From the NCBI RefSeq assembly GCF_036880985.1, contig NZ_JBAJNO010000009.1, positions 1,178,001-1,242,000 on the forward strand: DNA of 64,000 nt. Reading direction: 5' to 3'. Below, one piece after another: positions 37,589 through 46,543 of the stretch; positions within the stretch are counted from its first letter, which is position 1, and each line of letters begins with the position of its first letter. The notes beneath the pieces were generated by a model. The model had not been told where the DNA came from, ran no database searches, and saw only the letters and a program-made list of their open reading frames with translations. The DNA is from Limibacter armeniacum (GTDB lineage: Bacteria; Bacteroidota; Bacteroidia; Cytophagales; Flammeovirgaceae). Both the position numbers and the translations under genes were made by a program.

Positions 37589-38341
37589 ATGATGAATAAG
37601 CTAAAATACTTACTGATTGGACTCAGCATTGCCTTTTTCGCTAACTGTAAGGGTCCTCAAGCACTACTGAAAACCTCCGCAGAGACAGTAGCCGTTTCGC
37701 AACAACTTAAACCTGACACCACACTCGAAAACCTTGTACACACCTACAAGGTGGAGCTGGATAAAGAAATGAATCAGGTAATCACTTTCGCCAAAACAGA
37801 CCTGTTTAAAGGCAAACCTGAAGGCAAGTTAGGTAACCTTATTTGCGACCTGAGTATTGAGATTGCTGAAAAACATGGGGCAGCACCTATTGACCTTTGT
37901 ATTATGAACAATGGGGGTTTTAGAGCTCCTATTTATCAAGGTGATGTAACCAAAAGAACGGTGTTTGAATTGATGCCTTTTGATAACAGCTTGATGGTAG
38001 CAACACTTTCAGGTGATGGGATGAAAGAGTTCCTTGCTTACCTCTGTGAAAAGCCTGAAGCTGTCTCGGGGCTGAAAATGACCATTGACAATGGTTCTCC
38101 TGTATCCGTTATGATTAATGGACAACCTTTTGATCCTGATAAGTCTTACCGTGTCCTGACTACTGATTACCTCTACAATGGAGGAAGCAGAATGTATTTC
38201 TTTCAGAAATCAACTAAGACAGACGATCTAGGTCTACTGCTTAGAGATGCAATCATGGAATACTTTGTGGAGGCAGATACCATTTCTGCTGACATCGAAA
38301 ACAGAATTCAAATTGCAGAAACGGCCAATCAAGACCAATAA
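37589..38341 (+). CDS. 5'-nucleotidase C-terminal domain lipoprotein
   Basis: The 250-residue protein is the substrate-binding (C-terminal) domain of UshA-type 5'-nucleotidases standing alone. A lipobox (FFANC, with Cys at about residue 21) indicates membrane anchoring. The family pattern is clear: GKLGNLICDLSIE, DLCIMNNGGFRAPIYQGDVT, VFELMPFDNSLMVATLSG and YRVLTTDYLYNGGS. In UshA this domain binds the nucleoside part, while the N-terminal metallophosphatase domain does the chemistry. Here that other half is the next gene, 27 bases downstream. Together they would form a split nucleotidase releasing phosphate and nucleoside in the periplasm. Confidence 0.9.
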   Translation: MMNKLKYLLIGLSIAFFANCKGPQALLKTSAETVAVSQQLKPDTTLENLVHTYKVELDKEMNQVITFAKTDLFKGKPEGKLGNLICDLSIEIAEKHGAAPIDLCIMNNGGFRAPIYQGDVTKRTVFELMPFDNSLMVATLSGDGMKEFLAYLCEKPEAVSGLKMTIDNGSPVSVMINGQPFDPDKSYRVLTTDYLYNGGSRMYFFQKSTKTDDLGLLLRDAIMEYFVEADTISADIENRIQIAETANQDQ

Positions 38342-38368
38342 TCAGCCTCAAACTCTAAAGACACTACA

Positions 38369-39313
38369 ATGGAAAACAACAGAAGAAAATTCATAAAGCA
38401 GTTTGTCAAAGGTGCGGCAGTAGCAGGTGCAGGTCTTTGGTTACCTTCTTCACTGTTAGCGCAAGGATCGGATGTGACCAAAATCACTATTCTTCACACC
38501 AATGACACTCATAGCCATATCGAGCCATTTCCTGCCGATCACCCAAGGTTTGCAGGTATGGGAGGTGTAAGTCGCCGTAAAGCGCTTGTTGACAGCATCA
38601 GAGCCAAAGAAGACAATGTACTATTGTTGGATGCTGGAGACATTTTCCAAGGAACTCCTTACTTCAACTTCTTTAAAGGAAAGATTGAATTTCAGGCGAT
38701 GTCTCAAATGAAGTATGATGCAGCCACTATCGGTAACCACGACTTCGACAACACCATTGACGGACTCGAAGCGATGTTACCTTATGCCAACTTCCCGTTC
38801 CTGTCTGCCAACTATGATTTCAGCAATACCGTAATGGATGGCAAGACCAAACCTTACAAGGTATTTGAAAAAGGAGGAATCAAAATTGGAGTGTTCGGAG
38901 TAGGTATCGAACTGGAAGCACTGGTAGCTAAAAGCTGTTACAAGGAAACCGTCTACCTTGATCCGATTGAGGCAGCACAAACTTACACCAAGAAACTGAA
39001 GGAAGAAGAGAAGTGTGATCTGGTTATCTGTCTTTCTCACCTTGGTTACAAATATGACCGTGAGCCAAACAAGATCTCAGACGTAAAACTGGCTGCTGTT
39101 ACCCAAGATATCGACCTGATTATTGGTGGACACACCCATACGTTCCTGAAAGAACCGACTGTGATAAAAAATGCAGCAGAAAAAGAAGTACTGGTGACAC
39201 AGGTTGGTTTTGCAGGTATCCAGCTAGGCAGAGTTGATTTCTATTTCCAAAACAATAGCCGCCAGAAACTGGCTTGGCAAGGAAGACATCATAACAACTA
39301 CGAAATTGTTTAA
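38369..39313 (+). CDS. 5'-nucleotidase N-terminal metallophosphatase, Tat-type signal
   Basis: The 314-residue metallophosphoesterase has the calcineurin-like motifs of UshA: ILHTNDTHSH (about 46-55), LLLDAGDIFQGTP, TIGNHDFDN, CLSHLGY and IIGGHTHTF. The N terminus NRRKFIKQFVKGAAVAGAGLWL is a twin-arginine-type signal, so it is probably exported folded with its metals. It lacks the C-terminal nucleoside-binding domain, which the preceding gene supplies as a lipoprotein. The expected reaction is hydrolysis of nucleotides or UDP-sugars in the periplasm. It is the last gene of the locus, followed by a strong terminator. Confidence 0.9.
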   Translation: MENNRRKFIKQFVKGAAVAGAGLWLPSSLLAQGSDVTKITILHTNDTHSHIEPFPADHPRFAGMGGVSRRKALVDSIRAKEDNVLLLDAGDIFQGTPYFNFFKGKIEFQAMSQMKYDAATIGNHDFDNTIDGLEAMLPYANFPFLSANYDFSNTVMDGKTKPYKVFEKGGIKIGVFGVGIELEALVAKSCYKETVYLDPIEAAQTYTKKLKEEEKCDLVICLSHLGYKYDREPNKISDVKLAAVTQDIDLIIGGHTHTFLKEPTVIKNAAEKEVLVTQVGFAGIQLGRVDFYFQNNSRQKLAWQGRHHNNYEIV

Positions 39314-39347
39314 CAATTAATACAGCCAACTAACACCTGATATCCTC

Positions 39348-39378
39348 AGCCTCCAACTTTCTGTTGGGGGCTTTTTTT
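39348..39378 (+). terminator. Terminator of the receptor/nuclease/nucleotidase locus
   Basis: A 10-bp stem with one G-T pair (39348-39357/39363-39372) and a run of seven T, 35 bases past the stop codon. Confidence 0.9.
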
Positions 39379-39442
39379 AATCTACCATTTCAAAATTATT
39401 ATTACTACGACACTCGAATACTATGTTCTAAAGCCTTACCTC

Positions 39443-40729
39443 CTACTTATTCGAAGGTCTCTCACTTCTCTTATAAAAATACTCCCCCACAAAACAAACT
39501 GCGATAATAGCCAAGGCAATCAAGACACTCAGCTTCTCTGATGAATATTGCTGAACAAGCAGCGCTGCAAGTGCCAAAAAACAACCAACTGATCCCAATC
39601 CCGAAATCAATCTGTTCCCTTTAATTTCATCTGATTGCTTGTAAGCGACATAGTTAACAATACCAAAAATCAACAGGAAGCCCACGCTTCCGGCTGTGGA
39701 TATGCTTTCCAACTGAAGCGTATTGACAACGAGCAAAGTGGCAACTGAAGTAATCAGAAGTCCAATCGGTTGGTTCCATAGTTTGGCGGTAAGTTGGTGT
39801 GGCTCCTCATCATCCTCTGCCAGCTCATAGTTGACCCTGCTCCCACCATACAACGAGGCATTGATCGCTGAAAAAGTGGAAATTAACGCAGCAATTGTAA
39901 TCACGGTAAAGCCCGCTTGTCCCAACATGGGTTTAGCAGCTTCAGCCAATACATAATCCTGCGCATTCTTGATCTGGCTGAAGTTCAGTGAACCTACAGT
40001 CACACAGGCTATCGTAATGTATAACAGGATTACAAAGATGACTGAGATAAAATATGCCTTCCTGATATTCCGTTCAGGATGTTCTATATCAGGTGCTGCA
40101 TTGGCAATTAGCTCAAAGCCTTCATAGGCTACAAAAATGACCATCCCTGCCGAGACCAGTTTGAATGTAGATTCCCAATATTGAGGTGAAAGCTGTTCAA
40201 GATTTGGGTTCCCAAACAATCCATACACGCCAATTGCGACAAATGATAAAAGTATTACCAGCTTAATGATCACCGCTATGGACTCAATCTTACCAACGAT
40301 TACGATACTGTAATAATTGATGATGGTTGCAAACACAATGATACCACTGGAATATAGGTGAGTCGCCAATTCATGGTTGTCTGTAAGCTTAAAAAGGTTG
40401 GGCGCATATGAACCAAAAGCGGAAGCATACAGTGCCAACATAATGATATAACTAACCCAAAGCAGGTTATTGATCGCTCCACTAAATACATTGACCCCAA
40501 ATCCCTGATTGATAAACTTAACGGTTCCTCCTCTGTCTGGATAGGTAAATGATAATTTGCTATAAGAGTACGAGGTCAGCAATGCAATCAGTCCGGCAAT
40601 CAGAAAAGAGATCGGGGTTCCGCCCCTTGCTAGCTCTGTTGCCAAACCCAACACTGCAAAAATACCCCCTCCAACCATTCCTCCGATGCCAATTGAGATT
40701 GCATCACGTAACTTTATTTTACCTGACAT
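39443..40729 (-). CDS. APC-superfamily amino acid permease
   Basis: The 428-residue inner-membrane transporter has about 12 hydrophobic segments. The N terminus KLRDAISIGIGGMVGGGIFAVLG is the typical first helix with the unwound GxGGGIF-type substrate site of the APC superfamily. Further family features are SYSKLSFTYPDRGGTVKF and VAYEGFELIANAAPDIEHPERNIRKA near residues 210-235. It carries amino acids or polyamines by proton or sodium symport or exchange; specificity is not readable. It stands alone and is convergent with the nucleotidase locus and divergent from the oligopeptidase gene. Confidence 0.85.
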   Translation of the reverse strand: MSGKIKLRDAISIGIGGMVGGGIFAVLGLATELARGGTPISFLIAGLIALLTSYSYSKLSFTYPDRGGTVKFINQGFGVNVFSGAINNLLWVSYIIMLALYASAFGSYAPNLFKLTDNHELATHLYSSGIIVFATIINYYSIVIVGKIESIAVIIKLVILLSFVAIGVYGLFGNPNLEQLSPQYWESTFKLVSAGMVIFVAYEGFELIANAAPDIEHPERNIRKAYFISVIFVILLYITIACVTVGSLNFSQIKNAQDYVLAEAAKPMLGQAGFTVITIAALISTFSAINASLYGGSRVNYELAEDDEEPHQLTAKLWNQPIGLLITSVATLLVVNTLQLESISTAGSVGFLLIFGIVNYVAYKQSDEIKGNRLISGLGSVGCFLALAALLVQQYSSEKLSVLIALAIIAVCFVGEYFYKRSERPSNK

Positions 40730-40861
40730 AGTATGGCTGTTTTTATAAAGCCAACTGACGGGGTATGGATAAAAGTTTCATATCAGAGTGAATGTTACTT
40801 TCACAACTGCGAACAAGCTTTACAACTGAAAACTTTACTTCAAATCACATTCAAGTCGTTT

Positions 40862-40890
40862 TTGTATTAAACCAAGAAAAAATTATTTTG
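40862..40890 (+). promoter_or_regulatory. Possible promoter for the oligopeptidase gene
   Basis: TTG at 40862-40864, an 18-base spacer and TTATTTTG at 40883-40890 is a near match to TTG-N19-TAnnTTTG (one base off in the -7 element). It lies about 70 bases before the start codon. Confidence 0.3.
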
Positions 40891-40957
40891 TACAGGTAAA
40901 CAAAATCCATTTTATCCAAAACTAAACGGATAAACTACTTACCATTAAAACGATAAC

Positions 40958-43147
40958 ATGACTCAAAAACTGATTACTGGCTGCTGTATCCTACTGATGG
41001 CAGTTGCCTGCAAGCAGCAAACAAATGAGACACTGCTTGGTCAACTGCCAACTGACCTGAAGGAATTCAAACCTGTTGCCGAAAAAAAAGATTCTGTATT
41101 AAGCATCCACGGACACGAACGCGTAGACTCCTACTTCTGGATGCGTCTGACTGATGAGCAGAAAAATGCGACAGAGCCAGATGCCCAAACCCAAAAGGTA
41201 TTGAACTACCTTACGGCTGAAAACACCTATACGGAGAAAGCCCTGAAGTCAACAGAATCCTTGCAGGAAGAGCTGTATGAGGAGATTGTTGGGCGCATCA
41301 AAAAGGATGACGCATCTGTCCCTTACAAGAAAAACGGCTACTGGTATTATACCCGTTATGAGGAAGGTAAAGAATACCCGATCTACTGTCGCAAGATGGA
41401 AAGTCTGGAAGCTGAGGAAGAAGTAATGCTGAATGTGAATGAGCTTGCTGAAGGACATGAGTATTACGCTGCCTCAGGACTGGATGTAAGCCCTGACAAC
41501 AAGTGGCTGGCATTTGGTGAGGATACACTCAGCCGCAGGATTTACAATATGCGTTTCAAGAATCTAGAAACAGGAGAAATCCTGTCAGAAAGCCTCCCGA
41601 ATACAACAGGCAGTGGCGCATGGGCAAATGACAACAAGACTTTCTTCTACACAACCAAAAACAAGGTTTCGCTGCTCTCAGAAAAAATTTGGAAGCACGA
41701 GCTTGGCAATGACATCGACAAGGATGAGCTGATGTACCATGAAGAAAATCCTTCTTATTATATCGGGGTGTACAAATCGAAATCTGACCAGTATGTGATC
41801 ATCTGGAACCAGAGTACACTATCCAATGATTACCATATCCTCGATGCCGATCACCCTGAAAATGGATTCACCCAATTCACGCCAAGAGAGGACGTACACG
41901 AGTACTCCATCGACCACTACAAGGATAAGTTCTATATCGTAACCAACTGGGAGGCGCAAAACTTCCGCCTGATGGAAACCTCGGTAGAGGCTACAGCTAA
42001 AGAAAATTGGAAAGAGGTAATCCCACACCGTGAGGACGTGATGCTGAACTCCATTGAGCTATTCAAGGATTATCTGGTTGTACAGGAAAGAAGCAATGCA
42101 CTGACACATCTTCGCATCATTGACCAGAATACAAAAGAAGAACACTATATGGAATTTGAAGAGCCTGCCTACGTGGTCTACTCTTCAACCAATCCTGAAT
42201 TCGATACCGATCAGCTTCGCTTTGGTTACTCATCCCTGACGACGCCAAACACCATCTACGATTACAACCTGAAAACCCGTACCAAGACACTAAAGAAGCA
42301 GTCGGAAGTTGTAGGCGGACACAATCCTGAAGATTATGTCACAGAGCGTGTATTTGTAGATGCAAGTGACGGCACAAAGGTACCAATGTCATTGGTTTAC
42401 AAGAAAGGAACCAAGAAAGACGGCTCTGCTCCTGTATTGCTTTACGGCTACGGCTCTTACGGTTACTCCATGGACCCAAGCTTCAGCTCTACTCGCCTGA
42501 GTCTGCTCGACCGTGGTTTTGTTTGGGCAATTGCACATATCCGTGGCGGTCAGGAAATGGGACGTGCTTGGTATGACAACGGCAAGATGTTTAACAAGAT
42601 CAATACCTTTACAGACTTTATCGACTGCGGTAAATATTTGGTAAAAGAAAAATACACTTCCTCTGAGCATTTGTATGCGATGGGCGGAAGTGCAGGTGGA
42701 TTGCTGATGGGGGCTGTGGTTAATATGGAGCCTTCTCTGTTTAATGGCGTGATTGCAGCCGTTCCGTTTGTGGATGTTGTCTCTACCATGCTTGACGAAA
42801 CGATTCCGCTAACAACAAATGAGTTTGATGAGTGGGGAAATCCTAAAAACAAGGACTCCTATGACTATATGCTTTCTTACTCTCCTTACGACAACGTCAA
42901 GGCCGTGGAGTATCCGAATATGCTGGTGACTACCGGGCTGTTTGATTCACAAGTACAATACTGGGAACCTGCCAAGTGGGTTGCCAAACTAAGAGAAATG
43001 AAAACAGGCGACAAGCTGCTGCTAATGCATGCCAATATGGAAGCAGGACACGGCGGTGCATCCGGAAGATTCAAGAGATATAAGGAAACAGCATTGGAAT
43101 ATGCTTTCCTACTGGCACTGGAAGGAAAAACTTCACAAGTAAATTAA
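40958..43147 (+). CDS. Oligopeptidase B-like S9 prolyl oligopeptidase family lipoprotein
   Basis: The 729-residue protein starts with a lipoprotein signal (LMAVAC, C18). Residues about 35-440 form the beta-propeller half and about 440-729 the alpha/beta-hydrolase half. The catalytic triad is S578 in MGGSAGG, D663 in GLFDSQV and H698 in EAGHGGASGR. The segments RVDSYFWMRL, YYTRYEEGKEYPIYCRK and WAIAHIRGGQEMGRAWY are typical of oligopeptidase B (PtrB), which cuts short peptides after Lys or Arg. The lipid anchor places it in the periplasm or on the outer membrane, unlike E. coli PtrB. It stands alone with a strong terminator. Confidence 0.9.
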   Translation: MTQKLITGCCILLMAVACKQQTNETLLGQLPTDLKEFKPVAEKKDSVLSIHGHERVDSYFWMRLTDEQKNATEPDAQTQKVLNYLTAENTYTEKALKSTESLQEELYEEIVGRIKKDDASVPYKKNGYWYYTRYEEGKEYPIYCRKMESLEAEEEVMLNVNELAEGHEYYAASGLDVSPDNKWLAFGEDTLSRRIYNMRFKNLETGEILSESLPNTTGSGAWANDNKTFFYTTKNKVSLLSEKIWKHELGNDIDKDELMYHEENPSYYIGVYKSKSDQYVIIWNQSTLSNDYHILDADHPENGFTQFTPREDVHEYSIDHYKDKFYIVTNWEAQNFRLMETSVEATAKENWKEVIPHREDVMLNSIELFKDYLVVQERSNALTHLRIIDQNTKEEHYMEFEEPAYVVYSSTNPEFDTDQLRFGYSSLTTPNTIYDYNLKTRTKTLKKQSEVVGGHNPEDYVTERVFVDASDGTKVPMSLVYKKGTKKDGSAPVLLYGYGSYGYSMDPSFSSTRLSLLDRGFVWAIAHIRGGQEMGRAWYDNGKMFNKINTFTDFIDCGKYLVKEKYTSSEHLYAMGGSAGGLLMGAVVNMEPSLFNGVIAAVPFVDVVSTMLDETIPLTTNEFDEWGNPKNKDSYDYMLSYSPYDNVKAVEYPNMLVTTGLFDSQVQYWEPAKWVAKLREMKTGDKLLLMHANMEAGHGGASGRFKRYKETALEYAFLLALEGKTSQVN

Positions 43148-43167
43148 TAGTATAATTTCCTATCAAA

Positions 43168-43205
43168 AAAGCCCTCCTAAACTGTCTGTTTGGGAGGGCT
43201 TTTCT
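43168..43205 (+). terminator. Terminator of the oligopeptidase gene
   Basis: A 15-bp stem with one G-T pair (43168-43182/43188-43202) with a 5-base loop and flanking A and T runs. It can also serve the convergent small gene ending at 43219. Confidence 0.9.
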
Positions 43206-43218
43206 TATAAATATTTTT

Positions 43219-43464
43219 TCAAGCTTTCTGTTTTAAGCCTATAGAAAAATATAGAATTGGTCCAACAATTGGAGCAAAACACACAATCGTCCATACAACT
43301 TTATTGGTACTATCATAAAAATCACTTTTCACAATATCAATAATTGCCGTAAGCCAAAGTGTAAATGGAAGTACATAAATTAAAAAAATTGGAAGAAACA
43401 TCATTGGCATTCCAAAACCTAAAATGTAATTCAGCATAAAAATCGTTTTACAGTTAAAAAACAC
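43219..43464 (-). CDS. Small membrane protein with PLDc_N-type domain
   Basis: The 81-residue protein has two membrane segments. The arrangement PFTLWLTAIIDIVKSDF, then KVVWTIVCFAPIVGPILYFSIG, is the pattern of the phospholipase D nuclease N-terminal (PLDc_N) family: a first helix, a short acidic loop and a second helix with P-x-x-G-x-x-x-Y. Stand-alone forms are common small inner-membrane proteins of unknown function. The Met at 43437 (MLNYILGFGM) is an alternative start that would remove nine polar residues. It converges on the oligopeptidase gene. Confidence 0.75.
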   Translation of the reverse strand: MFFNCKTIFMLNYILGFGMPMMFLPIFLIYVLPFTLWLTAIIDIVKSDFYDSTNKVVWTIVCFAPIVGPILYFSIGLKQKA

Positions 43465-43755
43465 CCTGTATCGAAAGACAAACTACCAAAGTGGACTAAT
43501 AAAAAAACAAAGCACAACATCCAATCCTATAAGATTTTATTCAGGCTCACCATTTTTATTTCACAAAACCATTAACCCCAAGTGTTCTCTAAAATCAACA
43601 AGTGATTCAGCACCATTACACGCACTTCATTTGATAGAGGACATCAATACTAAAATTTTATCTATTGATAACTGAATCTGAATTCAGGTAACATATACTA
43701 GCCAATACACCTCAATCGTTGATGATATTATTTAGTGAGGAAAAATCATCAAACA

Positions 43756-44280
43756 ATGGCTCAAAACGACACCAACACTCCACAAAAAAAGAACTACCAG
43801 CAGCAACTGGATACTTTCTTGGAAAAAGGCAAGGAAGCGATAAAGGTTGCCGGAAAACATTCAAAGCAATACTATCAGGAATACAGTCCTGTCATTCAAG
43901 AATCTTCCCGAAAAGCTATCAGCTCCATCAAGGCTTCCAAAGTCAGCAAATGGCAAGGTTGGGGTAAGATAGGCAAGTTCACTTTTCAGGAAGTCCTCGC
44001 CACGACTGCGGGTTGGTCTGCAGGTTTGTTTAGTTCGCAACTTGTCCACCAGTATTACGAAAAGAAAAGTATCAGAAACCTATGGGGCTTGGCAGCTAAC
44101 AAATCAAAGAAACTCGTTACAAAAGATGAGTTCCAGAACATCGAAGAAATCACATCCTACATTGTTGGACTTGTTATTTTACTGATAGTCCAATTCCTTA
44201 TCAAAAAACTTTTCTCTTGGTATCGAAATAGAAAAACAGGAGAGTTTAAAGAGGTTTTTGCCACTTTCAAGAAGCCTTAA
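43756..44280 (+). CDS. Hypothetical protein with C-terminal membrane segment
   Basis: The frame starts with GTG at 43735, but the ATG at 43756 preceded by GAGG at 43736-43739 is preferred, giving 174 residues. I do not recognise a family. The N-terminal 90 residues are polar and Lys/Gln-rich (MAQNDTNTPQKKNYQQQLDTFLEKGKEAIK-type start), the middle holds a weakly hydrophobic stretch EVLATTAGWSAGLFSSQL, and a strong membrane helix SYIVGLVILLIVQFLIKKLF lies near residue 145, followed by a basic tail. It may be a tail-anchored inner-membrane protein. The neighbours give no clue. Confidence 0.6.
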   Translation: MAQNDTNTPQKKNYQQQLDTFLEKGKEAIKVAGKHSKQYYQEYSPVIQESSRKAISSIKASKVSKWQGWGKIGKFTFQEVLATTAGWSAGLFSSQLVHQYYEKKSIRNLWGLAANKSKKLVTKDEFQNIEEITSYIVGLVILLIVQFLIKKLFSWYRNRKTGEFKEVFATFKKP

Positions 44281-44404
44281 TATTGCAACATTTTATTTTT
44301 TCAACTGAATTTATTGACCCATTTATTATATTCCCTCCGCTTACAGCATCAACCTATTCTTTTGATTAAGAATATCTTAATAACTACTCAAAAAACTAGT
44401 GTCA

Positions 44405-45925
44405 ATGAACAAACGAACTATTATCCTACTCGGCATTATCCTGCTGAAGTTTTTGCTGCAATTTATGCTGATAAGTCCCGAATTTGATCTCCATCGGGAT
44501 GAATACTTGCATCTTGATCAAGCCAACCACCTGGCTTGGGGTTTTCTGTCGGTACCTCCCCTTACCTCATGGATTTCTTATATCATACAGCTGCTTGGGA
44601 ATTCCGTATTCTGGGTCAAGTTTTTCCCTGCTCTTTTCGGTGCCCTAACAATCCTTACGGTTTGGGAAACGATCCGTGAACTGAAGGGAAACCTGTTTGC
44701 CTGCATGCTAGGTGCGACAGGTCTGGTATTTTCTTCCCTGCTTAGACTCAACACCCTGTACCAACCCAACTCATTGGATGTACTTTGCTGGACAGCCTTT
44801 TACCTGATGCTGATCAAGTACATCAATTCACAACACATCAAATGGCTTTTTGCTGGGGCACTCGTTTTTGCCACAGGTTTTCTGAACAAATACAATATTG
44901 CCTTCCTCCTGATTGGATTGTTGCCCGCCTTGCTGCTTTCCCCACACAGGAAAGTACTCACACAAAGCTCGTTTTATCTGGCGCTTCTCGCAGGCTCGAC
45001 ACTTATACTCCCCAACTTGGTTTGGCAATACCAGAATGAATTTCCAGTATTCAAACACCTTCAGGAACTTTCAGCAACGCAGCTTGTCAATGTCAACCGG
45101 ATGGATTTTATCTCCTCACAGTTCTGGTTCTTTTTTGGTTCGCTTCCCGTGATCGTAGCAGGACTGTATGCCTTGTTCTTTTACAAGCCATTCAGACCAT
45201 ACAGGCTGTTTGGATGGTCATTGTGCTTTACGCTTGCTGTATTTATTTACCTCAAAGCAAAGGACTATTATGCCATTGGGCTTTACCCGATCTATATCGC
45301 ATTTGGAGCAACTTATCTGTCAAACGTTTTAGCGGAAGGCTGGAAAAAATTTCTGATGCCTGTATTATACCTTCTGCCTGTGCTGTTTTTCATTCCTGCC
45401 TATCAGATTGGTTTTCCTAACAAAAGCCCTGAGTTTATGTACCAGAACAAGGAACAATACAGCGAGATGGGACTGCTCCGATGGGAAGACGGCAAAGAAC
45501 ATGACCTGCCACAGGACTATGCCGATATGTTGGGCTGGAAAGAGCTTGCCCATAAAGTTGACAGCCTTTATGCTATCATGCCTCACCCTGATCAGACGCT
45601 CATCCTATGCGACAACTATGGTCAGGCAGGTGCGATCAATTTCTATTCAAAAAGAGGGATCCATGCGGTTTCCTTCAACGCAGATTATATCAACTGGTTT
45701 GACCTAAGCAAACAATACATCAACCTGATTAGGGTAAAAGAAAACAAGGAAGTAGAAATGGAGCTGAAAGAAACCAGTCCTTATTTTGAACTCTCTGCCA
45801 TATCAGGAACCGTTACCAATCCATATGCAAGAGAATATGGCACCACCATTTTTTCATTTGTTGGCGCCAAGGTCGATGTCCGCCAAAGAATCAGTGATGA
45901 GATAGTGGAAGTAAGGGGATATTAG
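44405..45925 (+). CDS. GT39-family (PMT-like) membrane glycosyltransferase
   Basis: A GTG at 44399 is possible, but the ATG at 44405 is preferred (506 residues). The protein is an integral membrane enzyme with about 11 segments and a periplasmic C-terminal part. The first loop has FDLHRDEYLHLDQANHLAWGF with the DE catalytic-type pair, followed by VPPLTSWI, as in dolichyl/undecaprenyl-phosphate mannosyltransferase-type proteins. Donor and acceptor are unknown. It is of the same broad family as the protein at 22671-24302 but shares little visible sequence with it. It stands alone with its own terminator. Confidence 0.8.
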   Translation: MNKRTIILLGIILLKFLLQFMLISPEFDLHRDEYLHLDQANHLAWGFLSVPPLTSWISYIIQLLGNSVFWVKFFPALFGALTILTVWETIRELKGNLFACMLGATGLVFSSLLRLNTLYQPNSLDVLCWTAFYLMLIKYINSQHIKWLFAGALVFATGFLNKYNIAFLLIGLLPALLLSPHRKVLTQSSFYLALLAGSTLILPNLVWQYQNEFPVFKHLQELSATQLVNVNRMDFISSQFWFFFGSLPVIVAGLYALFFYKPFRPYRLFGWSLCFTLAVFIYLKAKDYYAIGLYPIYIAFGATYLSNVLAEGWKKFLMPVLYLLPVLFFIPAYQIGFPNKSPEFMYQNKEQYSEMGLLRWEDGKEHDLPQDYADMLGWKELAHKVDSLYAIMPHPDQTLILCDNYGQAGAINFYSKRGIHAVSFNADYINWFDLSKQYINLIRVKENKEVEMELKETSPYFELSAISGTVTNPYAREYGTTIFSFVGAKVDVRQRISDEIVEVRGY

Positions 45926-45941
45926 TTTTGAATAAATATTG

Positions 45942-45979
45942 AAAACCAAGGGCAGCACATAGTTGAGCTCTTGGTTTTT
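45942..45979 (+). terminator. Terminator after the GT39 gene
   Basis: A 9-bp stem (45942-45950/45970-45978, AAAACCAAG and complement) with a 19-base loop and a terminal T5. Confidence 0.6.
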
Positions 45980-46543
45980 CATATAACCTGACAAGGTTCA
46001 GGTAGTGCATACCTTTTACCCATGTACTTGTAATTATATTCAGTATCCTTTACCACGATTAAGACTTTACAGTTAATGATGGTGACTAAGCAGATGTATA
46101 CTGAGCCAATCAAAGCTCAATAAATAATTTCTTCGGCTTCGCTCAGGGAACATCAAAAGTATTCTTAAGCAGCTAGCTATATCATTGAAATCGGAAGTTT
46201 TAAACGCTTCAATGATTTATAGGTTCAACTCCTTTGGAGTTGGGTAAATGGATTTACTTATACCGCAGGCAAAAGCCTACGGCTACTATTGTTCAACCCC
46301 TTCGGGATTATTTTTTTACAGCAAACACCGTTTCCGATAGACTCGAGTATTCAGTTATGATAGCTTGCCTCCCAGAGGGTGCCGCACCTACGGCGCTTGC
46401 TTTACACGAACAGAAGTACTACAAAGGTCTCGCTCCGATGGAGCTGTTCACTTTCTTAGCTCCGTAGGTGCTGAATCTTTGTAGTAGATCATAATATGTG
46501 AAAGGAGTAGAATTGAAAATCTCTATTCCAATTCAATACCTGC
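45980..46543. repeat. Palindrome-rich intergenic repeat region, copy A
   Basis: About 560 bases without a supported gene, filled with short palindromes: CAACTCC TTT GGAGTTG (46226-46242), CCGCAGGC/GCCTACGG (46263-46282) and a CTTCGGCTTCGCTCAGG segment near 46131-46147. Two blocks are nearly identical to a region at 61045-61257: 46281-46340 matches 61045-61104 and 46483-46543 matches 61198-61257. The element runs right up to the thiH stop codon. The small frame at 46234-46467 is a by-product of the repeat. Confidence 0.8.

Noticed and set aside
46234-46467. 77-codon plus-strand frame in the gap before thiH
   Set aside because: It is made of palindromic repeat units that recur at 61 kb without keeping the frame.
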